From PFJX01 sp031426735 (GTDB taxonomy: Bacteria > Pseudomonadota > Gammaproteobacteria > Burkholderiales > Thiobacillaceae): a stretch of 64,000 nt of DNA. Every line of letters begins with the position of its first letter. Within the stretch, counting starts at the first letter, position 1. Below are positions 23,541 to 32,813 of this stretch, one piece after another. Location of the stretch: positions 16,218 to 80,217 of the forward strand of contig JASJPK010000088.1 in NCBI GenBank assembly GCA_031426735.1, in the 5' to 3' direction. Both the position numbers and the translations under genes were made by a program. The notes under the pieces were generated by a model. That model did no database searches. It worked only from the letters and a program-made list of their open reading frames with translations, and was not told the DNA's origin.

Positions 23541-25541
23541 ATGGGCCGGCCCGCCTGCTTCGGCGTGCGACCCTGTGTGCGACTCAGTGTGACCCTCCGC
23601 TTTCCCACTCGTGCATTACCGCTCATTGCGTCCTGTCTGCTGGCCTTCGCCGCGAGCGGCGCACTCGCCTCGACGGAAAGCGATTTCCAGACTGCGCGCG
23701 AGGCCTATCAGAAGGGCAAGCTGGATCGATTCTTCAAGGTTGCCGCCAAGTTCCCGCAGGATCACCTGCTGGCGCCCTACATCCAGTTCTGGCGGATGAA
23801 AACCAACGCCGCCGCGAACGCCGAGCAGCAGGCGTTCATCCTGCAATACGCCGATTCGCCGCTGTCCAACCGGCTGCGCGCCGATCTCGCCCGCCAATAT
23901 GGCCGCGCTGCCGACTGGCCGGCGTTTAGCGCGACCTATGCGGCGGTGGTCAAACCCGATCAGGAATTGCGCTGCTACGAACTGCGCGCGCGCCAGGTGC
24001 AGGGCGACGCCCAGGCCGATGCCGCCGGCATTGCGCTGTGGCGCACCGCGCGCGACCTGCCGTCGAGTTGCGACCCGATATTCAACCAACTGGCCGAGCG
24101 CGGCCTGCTGACGCTGGACGATCGGCTGGCGCGACTGCGCCTGGCGCTCGACGACGGCAACCTGCGCCTGGCGCGCGAACTGGAAGCGAGGCTGCCGGAC
24201 GACGCGCGCATGACGCCCGATGCGTTGAACGCGGCGCAACGCAATCCCCTCGAGTTGATCGCAGCGGCCGCGCCGCAACGCGGCCAGCGCGAAGCCACGC
24301 TGTATGCCTTGAGCCTGATCGCGAAGAATTCGCCGGAAGAGGCCGCGCAGGTCTGGGAGCAACATCAGGAAAAATATAGCGAGGCCGAACAGCGCTACGG
24401 CTGGGGCCAGATCGGCTTGCAGGCCGCGCGCCGGCATGACACCCGCGCGCTCGGCTGGTTTCTCCGCGGCGCCGCCGTCAGCGAAGCGCAGGCGACCTGG
24501 AAGGCCCGCGCCGCCTTGCGCGCCGGCAAGTGGGTCGAGGTCTATCGCAGCATCGAGGCGATGCCGGAAGCCACCCAGAACGATGCCGTCTGGCGCTACT
24601 GGAAGGCGCGCGCGCTGAAGGCGTTGAATGCGACCTATCCGGCCAATGTGCTGTTCGCCAAGCTGTCGCGCGAGATCCATTACTACGGCCTGCTCGCCGA
24701 GGAAGAACTGCCGGCCAAGCTGGAAGCGCGTCCGGCCGATTACAAGGTGACGCCGGACGATATGAAGGCGGCGGAAGCCCGCGTCGGACTACAACGCGCG
24801 CTGCTGCTGCGCAAGCTGGGCGACGACGGCAACGCCCTGGCGGAATGGGAATGGGCGCTGCGCGACCTGGACGACCGCGCCCTGCTGGCGGCGGCGGAAC
24901 TGGCGCGGCGCAACAACTGGAACGACCGCGCCATCGTCACCGCGGAGAAGACCCGCGACGTGCACGATTTCGACCTGCGCTACATCGCGCCGTACCGCGA
25001 CCTGGCGAGCGATTTCGCGCAGGAAAACGGACTCGACGAAGCTTGGGTGTACGGTCTCATGCGGCAGGAATCCCGCTTCATCGACTACGCCCGTTCCGGC
25101 GTCGGCGCGCAGGGGCTGATGCAGATCATGCCGGCCACCGCCAAGTGGATTTCGCGCCAGCTCGGCCTCGGCAAGAACGCGCACAACAACGTCGGCAAGC
25201 CGGAAACCAACATCCGCTTCGGCACCTATTACCTTAAACACATCTTCAATTCGTTGAGCCAGTCGCCGGTGCTCGCCACGGCGGGCTATAACGCCGGCCC
25301 CGGCCGCGCCCGCAGATGGCAGGCCGAAGTCCCGCTGGAAGGGGCGATCTACGTGGAAAACATCCCGTTCCTGGAAACCCGCGAGTACGTCAAGAAAGTG
25401 CTCGCCAACGCGATGTTCTATCGCACCCGTTTCGGCGGCGTCTCGCAATCCATGAAAGAACGCCTCGGCGAGATCCCGGCGCGCGCGAATGCACAGCCGG
25501 TCCGACTCGAAGCAGCCGAACCGGCCAGCGTGGCCGAATAG
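23541..25541 (+). CDS. slt: Soluble lytic murein transglycosylase (Slt70 type)
   Basis: Up to 666 residues. A signal peptide ends at SGALA; a helical superhelix of about 450 residues, typical of Slt70, precedes the catalytic domain with RQESRF (catalytic Glu), GLMQIMPATAKW and the AGYNAGPGR motif. It cleaves peptidoglycan to 1,6-anhydromuropeptides in the periplasm. A GTG at 23589 (MTLRFPTRALPL...) would give a more normal signal peptide than the upstream ATG; neither has a clear ribosome site. Confidence 0.92.
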   Translation: MGRPACFGVRPCVRLSVTLRFPTRALPLIASCLLAFAASGALASTESDFQTAREAYQKGKLDRFFKVAAKFPQDHLLAPYIQFWRMKTNAAANAEQQAFILQYADSPLSNRLRADLARQYGRAADWPAFSATYAAVVKPDQELRCYELRARQVQGDAQADAAGIALWRTARDLPSSCDPIFNQLAERGLLTLDDRLARLRLALDDGNLRLARELEARLPDDARMTPDALNAAQRNPLELIAAAAPQRGQREATLYALSLIAKNSPEEAAQVWEQHQEKYSEAEQRYGWGQIGLQAARRHDTRALGWFLRGAAVSEAQATWKARAALRAGKWVEVYRSIEAMPEATQNDAVWRYWKARALKALNATYPANVLFAKLSREIHYYGLLAEEELPAKLEARPADYKVTPDDMKAAEARVGLQRALLLRKLGDDGNALAEWEWALRDLDDRALLAAAELARRNNWNDRAIVTAEKTRDVHDFDLRYIAPYRDLASDFAQENGLDEAWVYGLMRQESRFIDYARSGVGAQGLMQIMPATAKWISRQLGLGKNAHNNVGKPETNIRFGTYYLKHIFNSLSQSPVLATAGYNAGPGRARRWQAEVPLEGAIYVENIPFLETREYVKKVLANAMFYRTRFGGVSQSMKERLGEIPARANAQPVRLEAAEPASVAE

Positions 25542-25554
25542 AACATAACCGCGA

Positions 25555-25623
25555 GTAGAGGTCCGCTTGCGGGCCGAATGCAGCACCCACGTACGATGTT
25601 CGGCCCGCAAGCGGGCCTCCTAC
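25555..25623. repeat. Palindromic repeat, GTAGAGGTCCGC family
   Basis: Inverted arms GTAGAGGTCCGCTTGCGGG and its near complement ending GGGCCTCCTAC flank a 20-nt centre. A diverged copy lies at 52053-52110. It begins 13 nt after the slt stop codon. Confidence 0.75.
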
Positions 25624-25696
25624 CGCGGCTTACGAATCCGGCGTCCCTCTTGCGGGGATAGAATCGTCCTCGCCTTTTATTGCTCGCACAAAAAAC

Positions 25697-26662
25697 ATGA
25701 CCATTCAAAACGTTTGCATCCTCGGCGGCGGCGGTTTCGTCGGCCACCATCTGGTCGCCTTGCTGGCAGCGCGCGGACTCAACGTGCGCGTGCCGGCGCG
25801 GCGGCGCAATCCGGTGAAAGACCTGGTCGTGCTGCCCACGGTCGAAGTCGTGGAAACCGACATCCACGATCCGGCCAGCCTGGCCGCGCTATTCAACGGC
25901 ATGGACGCGGTGATCAACCTGGTCGGCCTGCTGCATGAATCCAGCCCCGGCGGCGACACTCCGCAGGCGCGGCGCGGCAGTTTCCAGCACGCCCATGTCG
26001 AATTGCCGCGCAAGGTCGTGCAAGCCTGCAAAACGGCCGGCGTGCCGCGACTGCTGCATATGAGCGCGCTCGGCGCCGACGCGAACTCGCGCAGCGCCTA
26101 TCAACGCAGCAAGGCCGCCGGCGAAGCGCTGGTCATGCAGGCCGAACTGGCCGTGACGGTGTTCCGGCCCTCGGTCATTTTCGGGCCGGGCGACAGCTTT
26201 CTCTCCTTGTTCGCCGATCTGCTCAAGCTGGCCCCGGTGCTGCCGCTGGCCGACGCACAAGCGCGCTTCCAGCCGGTCTTCGTCGGCGATGTGGCGCGCG
26301 CTTTCGCCGATGCGCTGACGCGGCCGGAAACCCATGGCCAGCGCTACAACCTGTGCGGTCCGCGCGTCTACAGTCTGGCCGAACTGGTCCGCCTGGCGGC
26401 CGCCAGCCTGGGCATGAACCGCGTCGTCGTGCCGCTGGGAGAAAGCGCGTCGTACTGGTTCGCGCGCCTGATGGAACTGAAGCCCGGCAAGAAGCTGATG
26501 ACGCGCGACAACCACTACGCGATGCTCAGCGACAACGTCTGTCCGGACGGCTTTCCCGCTTTGTTCGGCCAACCGACGCCGCTGGCCAGCGTGATCGGCT
26601 ACCTCAAGGAAGCCGATCCGCGCCGCAGCTACATGGCGTATCGCGCCCACGCCGGCCGCTGA
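25697..26662 (+). CDS. NAD(P)-binding epimerase-like protein, complex I NDUFA9 family
   Basis: 321 residues. Rossmann motif LGGGGFVGHHL at the N-terminus, then SxxxYxxxK-like SRSAYQRSKAAGE and FRPSVIFGPGD, as in the atypical short-chain dehydrogenases related to mitochondrial NDUFA9. Substrate cannot be told from sequence. The next gene, cca, starts 9 nt later, an arrangement that suggests co-transcription. Confidence 0.85.
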   Translation: MTIQNVCILGGGGFVGHHLVALLAARGLNVRVPARRRNPVKDLVVLPTVEVVETDIHDPASLAALFNGMDAVINLVGLLHESSPGGDTPQARRGSFQHAHVELPRKVVQACKTAGVPRLLHMSALGADANSRSAYQRSKAAGEALVMQAELAVTVFRPSVIFGPGDSFLSLFADLLKLAPVLPLADAQARFQPVFVGDVARAFADALTRPETHGQRYNLCGPRVYSLAELVRLAAASLGMNRVVVPLGESASYWFARLMELKPGKKLMTRDNHYAMLSDNVCPDGFPALFGQPTPLASVIGYLKEADPRRSYMAYRAHAGR

Positions 26663-26670
26663 GGACACCC

Positions 26671-27918
26671 TTGCGTCTGCCTGGCCATATCCGGGTCTAC
26701 GTCGTCGGCGGCGCCGTGCGCGACCGTCTGCTCGGCCTGCCACCGGGTTTGCAAACAAACGATCGCGACCATGTCGTGGTCGGCGCGACGCCGGAGGAAA
26801 TGAGCGCGCTCGGTTTCCAGCCGGTCGGCAAGGATTTCCCGGTATTCCTGCATCCGAAGACGCACGAGGAATATGCGCTGGCCCGCACCGAACGCAAGAC
26901 CGCGCGCGGCTACAAGGGTTTTCAGGTCTATGCGACGCCGGAAGTGACGCTGGAAGAGGACTTGCGGCGGCGCGATCTGACCATCAACGCGATGGCGGAA
27001 AGCGAGTCCGGCGAGTTGGTCGATCCCTATGGCGGCCGCGCCGACCTTGACGCGCGCGTGTTCCGCCACGTCAGCGCGGCTTTTTCGGAAGACCCGGTGC
27101 GCATCCTGCGTGTGGCGCGCTTCGCGGCGCGCTTTGGCGAATTTTCCCTGGCGCCGGAAACGCTGGCCTTGATGCGCCGGATGACGGCCGATGGCGAAGT
27201 CGATGCGCTGGTGCCGGAGCGCGTCTGGCAGGAACTCGCGCGTGGTCTGATGGAACCGCAACCTTCGCGCATGTTCCTGCTGCTGCGCGAGTGCGGCGCG
27301 CTGGCGAAGCTGTTGCCGGAACTCGACGTGCTGTTCGGCGTGCCGCAAAACCCGAAACATCACCCGGAAATCGACACCGGCGATCACGTCATGCGCGTCG
27401 TCGACCGCGCCGCCGCCGAGGCACAGCCGCTGCCGGTGCGTTATGCCGCGCTGCTGCACGATCTCGGCAAAGGTCTGACGCCGCGTGAGAACTGGCCCAA
27501 CCATGGCGGCCACGAGGCGGCCGGAGTGGCCTTGGTCAAACAGGTCGGCCTGCGTCTGCGCGCGCCGAGCGAGTGCAGCGGCCTGGCGCAGATCGTCGCG
27601 CGCTGGCACGGCCAAGCGCATAACGCCGACAGCATGGGCGCAGCCGGCTTGCTCGATCTGCTCGAACAGACCGACGCCTTGCGGCGGCCGGAGCGGTTCG
27701 CCGATTTCCTGCAGGCCTGTGCGGCGGATTTCCATGGCCGCCCAGGTTACGAAGCGCGCGCTTATCCGCAGTCACAGCGCCTGTTGCGGGCGCTGACGGC
27801 AGCCAGGCAGATCGATGCCGGCGCCGTGGCGCAACAGGTCGCCCCCGCCGAGATTCCCAACGCCATCCACCTCGCGCGCCGGCAAGCCATCGCCGCAGCG
27901 CTGCCGGAGCCGACATGA
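26671..27918 (+). CDS. cca: CCA-adding tRNA nucleotidyltransferase (multifunctional)
   Basis: About 415 residues. It starts at TTG with GAGGA 5 nt upstream; the frame remains open before that only as a shadow of the preceding gene. The N-terminal YVVGGAVRDRLLGL, the NDRDHVVVGAT catalytic carboxylates, KDFPVFLHPKTHEEYALARTE and RRDLTINAMA define class II CCA enzymes. An HD domain (HHPEIDTGDHV, LLHDLGKG) follows, as in the E. coli enzyme with phosphatase and phosphodiesterase activities. Length matches that enzyme. Confidence 0.93.
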   Translation: MRLPGHIRVYVVGGAVRDRLLGLPPGLQTNDRDHVVVGATPEEMSALGFQPVGKDFPVFLHPKTHEEYALARTERKTARGYKGFQVYATPEVTLEEDLRRRDLTINAMAESESGELVDPYGGRADLDARVFRHVSAAFSEDPVRILRVARFAARFGEFSLAPETLALMRRMTADGEVDALVPERVWQELARGLMEPQPSRMFLLLRECGALAKLLPELDVLFGVPQNPKHHPEIDTGDHVMRVVDRAAAEAQPLPVRYAALLHDLGKGLTPRENWPNHGGHEAAGVALVKQVGLRLRAPSECSGLAQIVARWHGQAHNADSMGAAGLLDLLEQTDALRRPERFADFLQACAADFHGRPGYEARAYPQSQRLLRALTAARQIDAGAVAQQVAPAEIPNAIHLARRQAIAAALPEPT

Positions 27919-28580
27919 GCGCCGAAGCGGGTTCCGAACTCGCCCGCCTGTTTCCAGCGCTGCTGCATCTGCCGGCGCCGCTGGCGACGGAGGTTGCACG
28001 CCAGGCTTTGCCGATGCGCGCCCCGGCCGGCACAGTACTGTTCGATGCCGGCGTCGCCTGCCAGGCGTTGCCGCTGGTGCTGAGCGGCAGCATCCGGGTC
28101 AGCAAGCGCGCCGAAAACGGCCGCGAGATTCGCCTTTACGGCGTCCATCCGGGCGAACTGTGCATCGTCACCGTCAGTTGCCTGCTCGGCGCCAGCGCCT
28201 ATCCGGCCACCGGCATCGCGGAAACCGAAGTGTCCGCGCTGGCGCTGCCGCGACCGTTGTTCCTGCGTTTGACGGCGGAACATGCGCCGTTCCGGGATGG
28301 GGTATTTGGACTCTTCGCCGATCGTCTGACCGGCTTGATGGCGCTGGTCGAGGAAGTCGCCTTCCACAAGCTCGATCAGCGTCTTGCTGCCTGGTTGGCG
28401 GCGCGCGGACCGACCATTCTGGCGTCGCATCAACTCATCGCGCAGGAACTGGGCAGCGTGCGGGAAATTGTGTCGAGGCTGTTGAAGCAGTTCGAGGAAC
28501 TGAACTATGTGCGCCTGGGGCGCGAGCGGATCGAAGTGCTCGATCCACTCGGTCTGAAGAAACTGGCTGCAGGCGTTTAA
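27915..28580 (+). CDS. Crp/Fnr-family transcription regulator
   Basis: 221 residues, overlapping cca by 4 nt (ATGA). A cyclic-nucleotide-binding fold (about 15-135) and a C-terminal winged helix with SHQLIAQELGSVREIVSRL are present. The N-terminal cysteine cluster of FNR is absent; Cys49, Cys83 and Cys89 lie within the beta roll. The Arg/Ser pair that binds cAMP in CRP is not evident, so the ligand is unknown. It ends 22 nt before the convergent PAS-LuxR gene. Confidence 0.85.
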   Translation: MSAEAGSELARLFPALLHLPAPLATEVARQALPMRAPAGTVLFDAGVACQALPLVLSGSIRVSKRAENGREIRLYGVHPGELCIVTVSCLLGASAYPATGIAETEVSALALPRPLFLRLTAEHAPFRDGVFGLFADRLTGLMALVEEVAFHKLDQRLAAWLAARGPTILASHQLIAQELGSVREIVSRLLKQFEELNYVRLGRERIEVLDPLGLKKLAAGV

Positions 28581-28602
28581 TTTGTAGGAGACCTGAAGAC
28601 GC

Positions 28603-29316
28603 TTAGTCCGACGGCACCAAGCCGGTGCGGATGGCGTAACGGGTCAAGCCCGCCACATCGTGGATATTGAGTCGTTGCATCAACTGCGCGCGATGGCTCT
28701 CCACCGTTTTCACGCTGACATGCAATTGGGTGGCGATCTCGCGCGTGGCGTAACCGCGCGCGATCAGGTGCAGGATCTCGCGCTGGCGCGGAGTCAGGCG
28801 ATCGTCGCGACGCTGGTTCTGACCGGGCTCCTCGGTGCGCAGATAGTCTTCGATGACCACCACCGCGTCCTTCAGATTGGCCAGCACGGAGCGATGTTTT
28901 TCGCTGGCCTGACGCAAGCCATCCAGCGCCTGTTTCTGGCTGGACACATCCATGCAGCAACCGATGAAACCCAGCAAATTTCCGGTTTTCTCTTCAAGAA
29001 TGGGCTCACCCGTCTTGTGCATCCAGCGATAGCGGCCGTCGCGCCGACGCAAGCGGCATTCGACCGAGAAGGAGACCTTCTCGCCGATGGCGCGCTGAAT
29101 ATGCTCGGGCCAGGCAGCGGCATCCTCGGGATGCATCGCGCTCAACCAATCCTCGGTTTTCGCGTCGTCCAGCTTGCGGCCGGTAAACTCGCGCCAGGCG
29201 CGATTGACCAGCAGGCAATGCCCGGCGGCGTCTGCAACCCAGATAATTGCCGGCACCCAATCCAACGCCAGAATCATGTCGGGCGAAAGTTGAATACTGG
29301 ACATATTTGTTGTCAT
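28603..29316 (-). CDS. PAS-LuxR transcription regulator
   Basis: About 237 residues, cytoplasmic. One PAS domain (about residues 15-130, WVPAIIWVADAAGH... to GFIGCCMDVS), a helical linker and a C-terminal LuxR/FixJ helix-turn-helix with LTPRQREILHLIARGYATREIA and KTVESHRAQLM. It lacks a receiver domain, so the PAS probably senses the signal directly. AAGGAG 9 nt before this ATG decides the start; an open frame 26 codons longer has no ribosome site. Confidence 0.85.
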   Translation of the reverse strand: MTTNMSSIQLSPDMILALDWVPAIIWVADAAGHCLLVNRAWREFTGRKLDDAKTEDWLSAMHPEDAAAWPEHIQRAIGEKVSFSVECRLRRRDGRYRWMHKTGEPILEEKTGNLLGFIGCCMDVSSQKQALDGLRQASEKHRSVLANLKDAVVVIEDYLRTEEPGQNQRRDDRLTPRQREILHLIARGYATREIATQLHVSVKTVESHRAQLMQRLNIHDVAGLTRYAIRTGLVPSD

Positions 29317-29621
29317 CTTGTGTTGCTCCTTCGTCGAGCGGAACTCAACATGGTCCTTTACTCGAATACCCGCATAGCTTAAGTAATACCCCATATGCGA
29401 AATATCGGGAAAAACCTGATTTTATTGTAGGGATATGCTGACTCACCTCCGAATCTGCCGTATCTGCCCTCATACCGCTCGTAAAAATCGCGCGACTTTC
29501 GCGTTCTGAATTGCCGTTCCGCGGAACGCTCGTGGAGAATAGGCGACCATCGTCCCCCGCGCCCCGTCCTGCTTGGCCCATCTTCAGCGCGGGCCATGAA
29601 ACCAACTGAAAGCGTCTGAAC
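29317..29621. other. Intergenic region between PAS-LuxR gene and dcd
   Basis: AT-richer DNA with the divergent promoters of both genes. Two similar motifs, TACCCCATATGC (about 29387) and GTAGGGATATGC (about 29428), lie in the half nearer the regulator and could be its own binding sites. No small gene or stable hairpin was recognised. Confidence 0.4.
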
Positions 29622-30188
29622 ATGAGCATCAAATCCGATAAGTGGATTCGTCGTATGGCGACGGAACAAGGGATGATCGAACCCTTCGAACCCGGTCAGA
29701 TCAAGAACGTCAATGGCGAAAAAATCGTCTCCTACGGAACGTCCAGTTACGGCTATGACGTGCGTTGCGCGAGCGAGTTCAAACTGTTTACCAATCTCAA
29801 TCACACCATCGTCGATCCGAAGAACTTCGATCCGGACTCGTTCGTCGATGTGAAGGGTGACATCTGCATCATTCCGCCCAATTCGTTCGCGCTGGCGCGC
29901 ACTGTCGAGTTCTTCCGCATCCCGCGTAGCGTGCTGACCATCTGCCTGGGCAAAAGCACTTACGCGCGCTGCGGCATCATCGTCAACGTGACGCCGCTGG
30001 AACCCGAATGGGAAGGCCACGTCACGCTGGAGTTTTCCAATACCACACCGTTGCCGGCGAAGATCTACGCCAACGAAGGCGTCGCCCAGATGCTGTTCTT
30101 CGAGTCGGACGAAGTCTGCGAAACCTCTTATCGCGACCGCGGCGGCAAGTACCAGGGTCAAACCGGCGTGACGCTGCCGAAGATCTGA
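29622..30188 (+). CDS. dcd: dCTP deaminase
   Basis: 188 residues, full length. The family motifs SSYGYDVRCASEF, LTICLGKSTYARCGI (catalytic SxxxR region) and the C-terminal YRDRGGKYQGQTGVTLPKI nucleotide-binding tail are present. It deaminates dCTP to dUTP in the cytoplasm for thymidylate synthesis. Its neighbour, a large basic amino-acid decarboxylase, is a common companion in betaproteobacteria (recalled). Confidence 0.95.
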   Translation: MSIKSDKWIRRMATEQGMIEPFEPGQIKNVNGEKIVSYGTSSYGYDVRCASEFKLFTNLNHTIVDPKNFDPDSFVDVKGDICIIPPNSFALARTVEFFRIPRSVLTICLGKSTYARCGIIVNVTPLEPEWEGHVTLEFSNTTPLPAKIYANEGVAQMLFFESDEVCETSYRDRGGKYQGQTGVTLPKI

Positions 30189-30537
30189 ACTCGGCGGCGC
30201 CGCCGGAATAGACAGTCAGGTTCGCCGCCGTTTCGAAAAAACGTAGGATGGGCCAAGCGTAGCGGGCCCATCATCCGGCGGCATCCACGGCCTACGTCGC
30301 GCTCCTGGCGCGATTTTGCGCGGTTCGAAACGTGTCGCGAATGCCCTCCGGCTGGCGCGAGCAATCCATTGCGCCCGCTTTACCGGGGCCTTTTTTTCAT
30401 TCCTGCAATACGCCGCCGCAAGGCGATATTCCGTACCGAATAATTCACACGCGGGCCGGTTCACGCTCCCTATAATCCGCGCGAATTTCTCGCGTTTTCC
30501 CATTTTCAATTTCCACGCTTCAGCCTGAGGAAAAGCC
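30189..30537. other. Intergenic region before the decarboxylase gene
   Basis: It holds one repeat unit of the GTAGGATGGGC family at 30242-30272, identical to that at 393-423, and a consensus -10 TATAAT at 30471-30476 with no well-spaced -35 (TTCACA lies 21 nt before). The ATG follows at 30538 after CCTGAGGAAAAGCC, a good ribosome site. Confidence 0.55.
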
Positions 30538-32787
30538 ATGCGCTTCCGCTTCCCCGTCGTCATCATCGACGAAGACTTCCGTTCCGAGAACGCCTCCGGA
30601 CTGGGCATCCGCGCCCTGGCCAAGGCGCTGGAAGAAGAAGGCATGGAAATCCTCGGCGTCACCAGTTACGGCGACCTGTCTTCCTTTGCGCAGCAGCAGA
30701 GCCGCGCTTCCGGCTTCATCCTGTCGGTCGACGACGACGATTTCGCTTCTGCCGAGGCCGACGAAACCATCGCCGAACTGCGCGCCTTCGTGCAGGAAAT
30801 CCGCCACCGCAACACCGACATCCCGATCTTCCTTTACGGCGAGACGCGCACCAGCCGCCACATTCCGAACGACGTGCTGCGCGAACTGCACGGCTTCATC
30901 CACATGTTCGAGGACACGCCGGAATTCGTCGCCCGCCTGATCGTGCGCGAGACCAAGGCCTATCTCGATTCGCTGCCGCCGCCGTTCTTCCGCGCGCTGA
31001 CCCACTACGCGGCGGACGGCTCCTATTCCTGGCACTGCCCCGGCCATTCCGGCGGCGTCGCTTTCCTGAAAAGCCCGGTCGGCCAGATGTTCCACCAGTT
31101 CTTCGGCGAGAACATGCTGCGCGCAGACGTCTGCAACGCGGTCGACGAACTCGGCCAACTGCTCGACCACACCGGCCCGGTGGCGGCCTCGGAGCGCAAC
31201 GCCGGGCGTATCTTCAAGTGCGACCATCTGTTCTTCGTGACCAACGGCACCTCCACCTCGAACAAGATCGTCTGGCATTCCACGGTGGCGCCGAACGACA
31301 TCGTCGTGGTCGACCGCAACTGCCATAAATCGATCCTGCACGCGATTATCATGACCGGCGCGATTCCGGTGTTCCTGATGCCGACGCGCAACAACTTCGG
31401 CATCATCGGGCCGATTCCGCGTTCCGAATTCAACTGGGAAAACATCCAGAAGAAGATCGCCGCGCACCCATTCGCGCCGGACAAGAACGCCAAGCCGCGC
31501 GTGCTGACCATCACCCAGAGCACCTACGACGGCATTCTCTACAACGTCGAAGAGATCAAGGCCGAGCTCGACGGCAAGATCGACACGCTGCATTTCGACG
31601 AAGCCTGGCTGCCGCACGCCACCTTCCACAGCTTCTATCGCGGCATGCACGCGATCGGCTCGGATCGGCCGCGCTGCAAGGACTCGATGGTGTTTTCCAC
31701 GCAATCGACGCACAAGCTGCTGGCCGGCCTCTCGCAGGCCTCGCAGATCCTGGTGCAGGAATCGGAGAACCGCAAACTCGACCGCGACGTGTTCAACGAA
31801 GCGTTCCTGATGCACACCTCGACCAGCCCGCAGTACGCCATCATCGCCAGTTGCGACGTGGCGGCGGCGATGATGGAAGAACCCGGTGGCACCGCGCTGG
31901 TGGAAGAATCCATCGCCGAAGCCATCGACTTCCGCCGCGCCATGCGCAAGGTCGGCGCGGATATGGAAACCGATCCCGGCACCGACTGGTGGTTCCGCGT
32001 CTGGGGTCCGGAAGAGCTGGCCGAGGAAGGCATGGGCGACCGCGAGGACTGGATGCTGCGCGCCGGCGAACGCTGGCACGGCTTCGGCGACCTGGCGCCG
32101 GAATTCAACCTGCTCGACCCGATCAAGGCGACCATCATCACGCCCGGCCTCGATGTCGACGGCGACTTCGCCGACTGGGGCATCCCGGCCGCGATCCTGA
32201 CCAAATACCTGGCCGAGCACGGCGTCATCGTCGAAAAAACCGGCCTCTATTCGTTCTTCATCATGTTCACCATCGGCATCACCAAGGGCCGCTGGAACAC
32301 CATGGTCACCGAGCTGCAACAGTTCAAGGACGACTACGACCGCAACCAGCCGCTGTGGCGGATCATGCCGGACTTCGTCGCCAAGCATCCATGCTACGAG
32401 CGCATCGGCCTGCAAGACCTGTGCACCGAAATCCACGAGGTTTACAAGAACAACGACGTAGCGCGCCTGACCACCGAGATGTACCTGTCCGAGATGGTCC
32501 CCGCCATGCGCCCGGCCGACGCCTTCGCCCGCATGGCCCACCGCGACATCGAGCGGGTCGAGATCGACCACCTGGAAGGCCGCATCACCTCCATCCTGCT
32601 GACGCCCTACCCGCCCGGCATTCCGCTGCTGATTCCCGGTGAACTGTTCAACGCCACCATCGTGCGCTACCTGAAATTCACGCGCGAATTCAACGAGAAA
32701 TTCCCCGGCTTCGAAACCGATGTGCATGGCCTGGTCAAGGACAAGAGCAACGGCAAGACGCGCTATTACGTCGATTGCGTGGCGTAA
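30538..32787 (+). CDS. Biodegradative-type arginine/lysine/ornithine decarboxylase
   Basis: 749 residues, a fold-type I PLP enzyme of the AdiA/CadA/SpeF family. The N-terminal 130 residues are a receiver-like wing domain. The PLP-binding Lys is in STQSTHKLLAGLSQAS; the HCPGHSGG motif, VTNGTSTSNK and the HFDEAWLPHA block (Asp contacting the pyridine nitrogen) are intact. It removes CO2 from a basic amino acid, for polyamine synthesis or acid resistance. No antiporter gene adjoins, which favours a metabolic role. Substrate among Arg, Lys and Orn cannot be fixed by eye. Confidence 0.92.
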   Translation: MRFRFPVVIIDEDFRSENASGLGIRALAKALEEEGMEILGVTSYGDLSSFAQQQSRASGFILSVDDDDFASAEADETIAELRAFVQEIRHRNTDIPIFLYGETRTSRHIPNDVLRELHGFIHMFEDTPEFVARLIVRETKAYLDSLPPPFFRALTHYAADGSYSWHCPGHSGGVAFLKSPVGQMFHQFFGENMLRADVCNAVDELGQLLDHTGPVAASERNAGRIFKCDHLFFVTNGTSTSNKIVWHSTVAPNDIVVVDRNCHKSILHAIIMTGAIPVFLMPTRNNFGIIGPIPRSEFNWENIQKKIAAHPFAPDKNAKPRVLTITQSTYDGILYNVEEIKAELDGKIDTLHFDEAWLPHATFHSFYRGMHAIGSDRPRCKDSMVFSTQSTHKLLAGLSQASQILVQESENRKLDRDVFNEAFLMHTSTSPQYAIIASCDVAAAMMEEPGGTALVEESIAEAIDFRRAMRKVGADMETDPGTDWWFRVWGPEELAEEGMGDREDWMLRAGERWHGFGDLAPEFNLLDPIKATIITPGLDVDGDFADWGIPAAILTKYLAEHGVIVEKTGLYSFFIMFTIGITKGRWNTMVTELQQFKDDYDRNQPLWRIMPDFVAKHPCYERIGLQDLCTEIHEVYKNNDVARLTTEMYLSEMVPAMRPADAFARMAHRDIERVEIDHLEGRITSILLTPYPPGIPLLIPGELFNATIVRYLKFTREFNEKFPGFETDVHGLVKDKSNGKTRYYVDCVA

Positions 32788-32813
32788 TCGCGTAGCGGAG
32801 GCCGCCTGCCGCT

